The translations under genes were made by a program, and so were the position numbers. Under the pieces are notes generated by a model. It was not told the DNA's origin. It saw only the letters and a list, made by a program, of their open reading frames with translations, and did not search any database. From Molossus alvarezi (lineage: Eukaryota > Chordata > Mammalia > Chiroptera > Molossidae), in NCBI GenBank assembly GCA_037176705.1, contig CM073886.1:91237501-91301500 (forward strand): 64,000 bases of DNA. Reading direction: 5' to 3'. Shown piece by piece: positions 25,694-34,600 of this stretch (position 1 is its first letter; the number at the start of each line of letters is the position of its first letter).

Positions 25694-28600
25694 CGCTCTA
25701 TTGGGGGGAAATTTTTTTTATCTACGCTCTCTATTTCCTGAAACATAACACCATATCATTCATATCAACTCCTATCATTCATTACCTCTATTTAATACCA
25801 CTCTTTGACACTGTAGAAAAATACACTGCAGTTTATTTTTAAATTAACAAAATTGCTCCCACAGAATAAAACTCAGGAGTTATGATTACCTTCCAAACAA
25901 AGCTGAATGAAATTTCTGCAAGCTTTAGGAGCTTCTTTTGACCACAACTCTATATCGATATCTCCAGCTGTAGTTTTCAATAAAACCTGTAGAAAGAATT
26001 GTAACAAATTATCATTGTACTTGATCATCAGTTGAATGGCCTGTCAACTTGAAACATTTATTGAGTTTTCTTTTTTTTAAAACTTTATTGTTGAATGTAT
26101 TACAGATGTCCCTCCTTTTCCCCCCCTTAACCTCCTGCTCCCCAATCCCACCACCCTCCTGCTTTCCTCACACTATTGTCTGTGTCTATTGGTTATGCAT
26201 ATATGCATATAAGTTCTTTGGTTTCTCTCTTCCTGCCCCACAGCCCCCCTTCCCTTTGAGGTTCATCAGTCTAACCACCAATTTGTATTTCCTAATCCCT
26301 TCACCTTTTTACCCAACTACCCTCTCATCTGAAAACCAACAAAAAGTTCTCCATATCAATGAGTCTGTTTCTGTTCTGCTTGCTCATTTTGTTTGTAGAT
26401 TCAATTGTTGATAGATATGTATTTATGACCATTTTATTGTTCATATTTTTTTATCTTCTTCTTTAAGAAGACTCGTCAACATTTCACATAATGCTGGTTT
26501 GGTGGTGATGAACTCCTTTAGCTTGTTCTTATCTGGGAAACTCTTGATATGTCCATCAATTCTAAATGATAGCTTTGCAGAATAAAGTAATCTTGGTTGT
26601 AGGTCCTTGCTTTTCATCACTTTAAATATGTCTTGCCACTCCCTCCTGGCCTGCAAAGTTTCTTTTGAGAAATCGGCTGACAGCCTTATGAGCACTCCGT
26701 TATAAGTAACCAACTGCTTTTCTCTTGTTGCTTTTAACATTCTCTCTGTCTTTAACCTTTTGTATTTTGTTGATGATGTATCTTGGTGTGGACCTCTTTG
26801 TGTTCATCTTGTTTGGGACTCTCAGTGCTTCTTGTACTTGTATGTCTGTTTCGTTCACCAAGTTAGGGAAGTTTCCCGTCATTAGTTTTTCAAATAGGTT
26901 TTCAATTTCTTGCCCTCTCTCTTCTCCTTCTGGCACTTCCATGATGTGAATGTTGGTATGCTTGAAGTTGTCGCACAGGCTCCTTATACTATCCTCATTT
27001 TTTTGGATTCTTTTTTCTTTTTGCTGTTCTGATTGGGTGTTTTTTGCTTCCTTATATTTTGAATCAATGGTTTGCTTCTTGGCTTCACTTACTCTACTAC
27101 TGACTCCCTATAAATGACTCTTTATTTCAGTTAGTGCATCCTTCATTTTTGACTGGTCCTTCATTATGCTCTTGAGGTCCTCACAAAGTTCCTTGAACTT
27201 CTCACTAAGTTCATTGAGCACCCTTATAAGCAGTGTTTTGAACTATGCATCTGTTAGATTGCTTATATTCATTTCGTTTAGTTATATTCCTAGATTTGTG
27301 TTCTGTGCTTTCATTTGGGACATGTTTGTCTCCTTATTTTGGCTGCCTCCCTGTGTTTGTTTCTATATATTAGGTAGACTTGCTATGTTTCCTAGGCTTC
27401 ATGGGGTGGTCTGTTATAGTAGGTGTTCTGTAAGGTCCAGTGGCACAGCCTCCCTGATCACCCAGCTGGACCCTCAAGGTGTACCCCTCATGTGAACTGT
27501 ACACGCTTCTGTTGTGATTGAGTCTTAACTGCTGTTGGCATGTCAATGCAAGGATTTTATTCAGGCTGATCAGCTGCAAGGACTGGCTGTGCCCACTAAC
27601 TACCAACCTCTGACTATCTTGGATGATCAGCTGTGCAGGAGCCTACCACATAAAGCAAGATTTACTTTAGCATTGCTCTGGTACCCCTTGAGTCCATTCC
27701 TTGAGTGTGTCACTTGTAGAGGTGGTTGGGTGGTGGTGTTTCGATGTGGTCTGACGCTGTCCACCGGGTGTGCTGGCTCTGGGGCAAGATCAGCCTCTGC
27801 CTGTGTTCCACCTGGGGCCACCAGGCATAAGCTACAACGTGATCTACTGATGGCTGCTTCTTGTGCTGGGTTTGGAGGTAGCCAGGTGAAGCCAAGCTGC
27901 GAACCAAAGCTGGCTATTTTTAGTGCTGGGCCAGGGGCCACTTAGTGAGAAGTATGGGGCTCACTCTTGCAAGATGCTGCTTGTTGGAGAAAATTTAGGA
28001 AAATCTGAAGCAGGAGCCAAAACGGCCAATCCTATGGTAAATCCACTAGAAACAGCTTGGGTGGGCCTGAAAGTTGAGTGGGGCAGGGCCTCAGAGAACC
28101 ACCAGTGTGGGGCAAACAGCAAAAGCCAGGTTGCTGGAGTCCCAGATATGGCGCCAGCTGCATGCCCTGTGGAGGAAGTGCTCACCAGCATGTCTCTCCA
28201 GAAGAAAGCTGCCTCTCCAGTCCTCACCCCGATGCCAAACAATTCAGTTCTTCCCCATATGTCTCTGGTGCCTTTTAAGCTGCCTCCCCTCTGTGTTGGA
28301 GCTCAGAGGGGCCCAGTCCAAGTAAGACCGTGCTCGGGCCCTTTAAAAGGAGCTGCCTGGGGCTCTAGCAGCCTAGCCTCCCTCAGCCTCAGTTCCTGCT
28401 AGTTTTTACAGCCAGAAGTGATGGGGGCTTCTCTCCTGGCACTGGAACCCTGACCTGGGAGCCTGGTGTGGGACGGGGACCCCTTGCTCCTCAGGGAAGA
28501 CCTTCCTAGTCGAGGTGTCCCTCCTGATTTTTATCCACCACACATGGGTGTGGGACCAGCCTGACCATGCCTCTGCCCCTCCTACCAGTCTGGATGTGGC

Positions 28601-31600
28601 TTCTTCTTTAATTTTGTAGCTGTAAGACTTCCATTCAGCTTGATTTCAGGTGGTTCTGAATGACGGTTGTGTTGTAGTTTAGTTGTAATTTTGATGTGGT
28701 TGTGGGAGGAGCGTTTTCCTATGCTGCCATCTTGGTACTAATGAGTTTTCAATTTTAAAATAAAAATTAGAAACCTTGCTTGGCTTTTGTTGTTAAGTTT
28801 TTTAAAAATTTCAACTATTCATACAAGTCATTATACATTTATAGCTTTCAAATACCATTTTCAGGAATAATTTAAGATTTAAGAAGAAATAGCATACACT
28901 TTGTTTAATCACAGAAAAGAAGGTCATTCATTTAAAAATCAATAATTAAAATTTATTTTAATCAAGACAGCTTCCCACAGCATTATTTCCAACAAAATTG
29001 ATGTAGCAAATTAAGAAATTAAAGAAGACTGGTGCAGCCACTTAATTTAACACAATACGGTGTTTCCTCAAAAAATTAAAAATTGAACTGCCATTTGACC
29101 CAGTGATCCCACTTCTAGGACTATATCCTAAGAAGCCTCAAACACCAATCAGAAAGAATATATGCATCCCTATGTTCATAGCAGCACTATTTACAACTGC
29201 TAAGATCTGGAAACAGCCCAAGTATCTATCAGTAGATGAGTGGATAAAAAAGCTGTGGTACATATAGACAATGGAATACTATGCAGCTGTAAGAAAGAAA
29301 GATCTCTTATCCTTTGAGATGACATGGAGGAAACTGCAGAGTATTCTGCTAAGTGAAATAAAGCCAATGAGAGAGAGACAAGTGCCATATGATCTCACTT
29401 ATTTATGGAATATCATGAACAAAATGAGCTGAGGATCAAAATAGATCCAGAGACATGGAAGTAGGGAACAGACTAATAAACCTGAAAGGGAGTGGGCAGG
29501 AAGAGAGAAACCAAAGAACATATATGTATATATGCATAACCAATGGACAAGGCAACAGAGTGGGGAAGGCAGGAGGGGGGTGGGAGTGGGGAGAAGGAGT
29601 CAATGGGGGGAAAAGGAGGGATATCTGTAATACTTTCAACAGCAAAGGTATAAATAAGGAGAAACAAAATTAAAGAACAATGAACACATGAAATTGCAAC
29701 ACTATGACAATTTTACAATTACCCTTTCACATATAAACACTCTGCTTTCTCATTCAAAATCATGCCATTTCTAATTTATGAAGGAACAGTCTTACTCTAA
29801 TTCTGGGTTATATATTATTAAAATGCTATGCCTGAACATCACCATCTGCAGTAAATTGAATCCTTTGAGAGCCTCCTTTCCACCAGCTCATAAAGGCAGT
29901 TATTCCTTGGTGCAACCCACCATCTTTCAACCTACTAAACCCACAGGAGGAAGCAGCTTATAACCATCTTATTAATCACCACAAATAACCAAAAAGAATG
30001 TTAGACTCTAAATTTGAATACTGTGGCACAGTGGGAGTCCAAGTTCTCTAGGATCACTTTTTCTCCCCCAGTGTACCAATGTACATCAGTGTCGATCAAT
30101 GACCAATGATTAATGATTTGTGACCATCACCATCATTTAGAATGTTCCTGCAAATAAAGAATATGCACTGTACCATGTATTTAAAAACATAAGCCTAATT
30201 CTCACAAGAAGTCAGTATCATTGACATTAAGTCATACATTTTATTTTCTAAAACTTTTTTCCCTAACTTGCACACATTTTTTAAAACTAGAAAGAATTTT
30301 TAAATCATTCAGCTAAAACCCATTCCCCCAATCCATTATACAGATGCCCTAAAGAAGTTGTAAATTGCCCAGAGCATGAGAGCTTGCTAATAGCAAAACA
30401 GGAATAGCATTTCTCTCTCCTCATCCAGTGTACTTTTGCTCAGTTGCCTTTCAATTTCTGTTTCAGCAGTCCAGATATTGCCGTAATTTATATAACATTG
30501 ATAACTTTATTATATGCTTTTGGGTTTTTACTAGCCCCATTGTTCTTTTATAACTATTCTTTAATGACCATGGGGGTAGAGGAGGTAGAAATATCTTTAT
30601 TATGGTAGCTTTTAAAATGGCTTCCTGAATCCTTGAAGAAATATAAAAGAACTAGAAATACGAAAGTGCATAATTTTCTCAACCCATTACACTTCCTCTA
30701 CAAAACAAAGGAACATTTGTTGAATGCCTTCTGTGTGTCAGTTTCTGTGCCAAACACTTTACAAATCTTATCTCATTTAATCTTCACCTACAAGGAAGGT
30801 ATCATTACTCCCATTTTACTTATAAAGAAACAGAGACCCAGAGAGAGTAACTACCCAAGGCCTCACAGTGAACGAGTTAAGCCAAAGGCTGTCCAGGCTG
30901 CTTTTTCTACACCACCATAGGTCCTCTACAAAGTTCTCCATAAACCCCTTACTGTACAGGATAAAACAGTCCATCAAAAGTTCTAGGGCCCTGCTACATG
31001 TCTCAGAAGAAATCCCCAGGTTACCCTGGTTAGAACTGATCTGAATAGAGAAAAGTGCCTAAATCAAAACCAATCCTATAGCCCTGGCTGATGTGGCTCG
31101 GTTGGTTGGAGTGTCCTCCAGTGCACTGGAAGGTCGAGGGTTCAATTCCTGGTCAGGGCACATACTTAGATTGCGGGTTCAATCCCTGGTCCAGGCGCAT
31201 GCAGGAGGCAACCGATGGATGTATCTTTCTCATATCGATCTCTCTCTCTCTCTCTCCCTTCCTTCCTCTCTAAAAACAATTAAAAAATTCTTTTTAAGAA
31301 ATAAATAAAAGCGATCATATATTGGCTGGACATATGCAAGGCCTTTTAACCAGGCCTGGCATGAAACAATACACAATACAACGTCCAAAACAGCTAATCC
31401 ACATCTCTTATGTATGGTGGGACAAGCTAGCCCAACTGGATTCATTCTCCTGAGAAGTATACATTTGGGATTCTAAGAGCTAACTTCTACCTCAGATTGT
31501 GTAACATCTGTTAACAATACCATGTAACATCTGATTTTCCATGAGGCGGGATGTACAACCCATCTTAAAAGTACAGTATAAAGACAATGTCCTGCCTTAC

Positions 31601-34600
31601 CTCATTATGCCCTCATAAACTTGAAAAAAAGCATGATTAGTAAAGGGAACCTAGACACTTTTTCTTGTTCTTGCAATCCTAAGGTGGTGATCTCCAAAGT
31701 TTTCAGAAGTGTGCATCCTTACTAGCAAAGAAGAAAAGATAGGTGGGAAGGGAGGTCACAACTTAGAGCACACATACCCAAAATATGTATATTTAAATAC
31801 GTTATAATATATTATTCTAGTATTATATTATAAAAGAGTCACACAAAATAAAAATAAAAAATTAAAGGATGATATAAAAACACTATTTAAAATAATTATT
31901 AATTTTCTTTCCTAATTGTATAATGAAACCTTTTTAAAATAATAGCTTTTTCAAGATATAACTCACATGCCAAACAATTCACTCTTTTAAAGTGGTTTTT
32001 AGTATAAGCCACAGTTCTGCAACCATCTATTTCTAGAACATTTCATCACCCCCAAAAGAAAACCTGTGACCACTGCAGTCACCCCCCATTTCCTCCTACT
32101 CCTATCCCCTGACAACCACTAATCGAATTCCTGTCTCTATGGATTTGCCTACTGAACAGTACATATAAATGGAATGATACAATGTGGAGCCTTTTGTGTC
32201 TGGCTTCTTTCACTTAGCATAATGTTGCTTTCAAACTGCAAAGGCCCATCTTCCTGTTCTATACACTTAATTTTTAAATGTCTTGAAAATCACAATTGCT
32301 TTATATTCTTTCTGTTAACTATATCAAGGTACATTGTACATTTAAGACAAAGCTCACCATTAACAATAATGAAAAGAAACCAGTATTTCAAGTGATTTTC
32401 ATAACCACTTCTAATTTTGAAAGACTTCCCATGCTGAGGCATCAGCTCTACCACTTTCTTATGGTTTGATTACATTCAATCTAAACTTTCAGTGCTGGTT
32501 CAGTTCATCTAGATGCCATGGAATGTAAAGCCATTTAGCAAGGCACTAGGAAAACTTATATCATCATATGTAAAAAGTGACTGAATGAATAACTGAATTT
32601 ATATGTTCCTTTTTATACATAAGACACTGCATCTAAATAAGAAAAGGAGAAAGTAAATACAGACAGAAGTATGTAGAAGATCTCCCTATATCTCTTGGAT
32701 GGTTTTGCAACACACCCTGAAGTGTGCACTTGCTGGTTTAGAAACTACTGCTCTAAAAAAAAACAACAAAAAACAACCTAATCCCCATCATTCCAAATCC
32801 CTCCACAGGATCTGGAATCAGTATGCCCAAATTTGAATTTCCGCTTACAAAGGGTAAGGTAGCTTTCATTACCTTGGGCATGATGTCTAACATTTCTGTA
32901 ACTAAATTTCCTTATCTAAAACCAGGAATAATAATAACCACATAGGTTTGTTGTAATGACAAAATAAGTTATTATACATACACTGCTTAGAATAGCACCT
33001 GACAAACAGTAAATGCTCAAAAATTGGCAGCCATTATTGTTGTCATTATTATTTTCAAACAATTTTTTTGGACACTTACACCTTGTAAAAAGAATGAATA
33101 TATGGTTGGGCCTCCTTGTTTAGCAGAGTTTCTTTTTTGTGGGGTGTTAATCCTCACCTGAGGATATTTTTTCCATTGCTTTTTCGAGAGAGTGGAAGGA
33201 AAGGGTGAAGAGGGGAAGAGAGAGAAAGAGAGAAGCATTGATGTGAGAGAGAGACATTGTTGCCTCCCGCACAACCCTGATCAGGACTGAAGATCAAACC
33301 TGCAACCCAGGTAAGTGCCCTTGACCAAGAATCGAACCCGCGACCCTTTGCTCCAAGGGCCAATACTCTATCCCCTGAGCCATACCAGTCAGGGAAAGGG
33401 TTTTTAATCTTCACTGATAAGCTACTGAATTAAAAAAGAAGGCACATGGCTCCCTCCTCCTTTGGCCATACATTCTATTGGCCATCACTTTCTATCAGGC
33501 ATTACTGTCTCCTTTTCTTAAGCTCTCAAATAAAAGAATACCTTAATTGTAAAATGTTACTTAAAAATAAATATGTTAATATATAACTAAGGTTAAATGA
33601 TTATAATATGTGGAAATTTAATCTTCAGTGGATAAGAAAATTTCTATCAAGTAGTTGATTTCTGTGCCTCATTTTCAGAGGCCAGAGTTACAACATAACA
33701 GCAAATGGACAATTGCCAGGCATCAACCAGTGTTGAAATGTGAGTGTCAATTACTTCTCAAGGTGATATCACACTCTTTGAAGAGAGAAATTTTCTCCCA
33801 TTTATTGTGAAAATCTCTATATCCGTTCAGTACTTAATATAACATTTGACTATAAGCAATAAACAAATATTCATTGAGCCCCTGGCCGGTGTGGCTCAAT
33901 GGTTGAGCGTCGACCCATGCACCAAGAGGTCACTGGTTAGATTCCTGGTCAGGGCACATGCCCATGTTGTGAGCTAAATCCCCTGTGGGGCATGCAGGAG
34001 GTGACCAATTGATGTTCTCTTTCATCAATGTTTCTATCTCCCTCTCCCTCTCCCTAAAATCAATAAAGAAAAACAAAAACAAACAAACGAAAAACAAATA
34101 TTTATTAAGCAAAGTTGTTATTACATCTGTTCTGAATTCTTTCCAGGCAAAAATTTTTGCCATGTTCTCTATGGTACAGAACCTTGTAGCTTCAATGTCT
34201 TCCATCAGCCTTATGCTGGAAATAATCCCAAATTGTTTTTGAAGTAAGACTTGAGCCATGCCTGATGTTCTCCTTCAGTCCAATTCTGTTTAGAAGGACA
34301 GTATTTATCAAAGTTTGCATATACTTATTTGCTTGATTATTTGGTCAACATATATTTCACTCAACTGACTCCATTATAATAAGGACAATGCTGGCTTTTC
34401 TTTTCATTGGTATCCTTAAAACTGAACATAGAGCCTGGAACGTACTAGATGCTCTATAAATATTTGTTGAATGAAAGATCTCCTGTTCAGGCATGTATCT
34501 TTGTTAAAGGTTTTCATCTTTATGATCATGTAAAATCTTCCTCCAGAGGAGTCTGCCCTTGACCGCAGCAGTATAACCTCAAACTCACTGAAGCTTAATA

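Larger units (their letters stand above)
16302..25889 (-). other. CWC27: CWC27 intron 2
   Basis: 9.6 kb rich in VES SINEs, with a compact cluster at 23.4-25.7 kb. It also holds L1 fragments at 16776, 18484 and 21866. 18650-19320, 20060-20570, 21190-21840 and 22310-23460 show nothing assignable. 19400-20050 is somewhat LTR-like but unassigned. Confidence 0.9.

Noticed and set aside
27535..28402. Open frames of 136 and 159 residues on the plus strand
   Set aside because: They read across the antisense GC-rich 5'UTR of the L1-type element. No protein similarity recognised.
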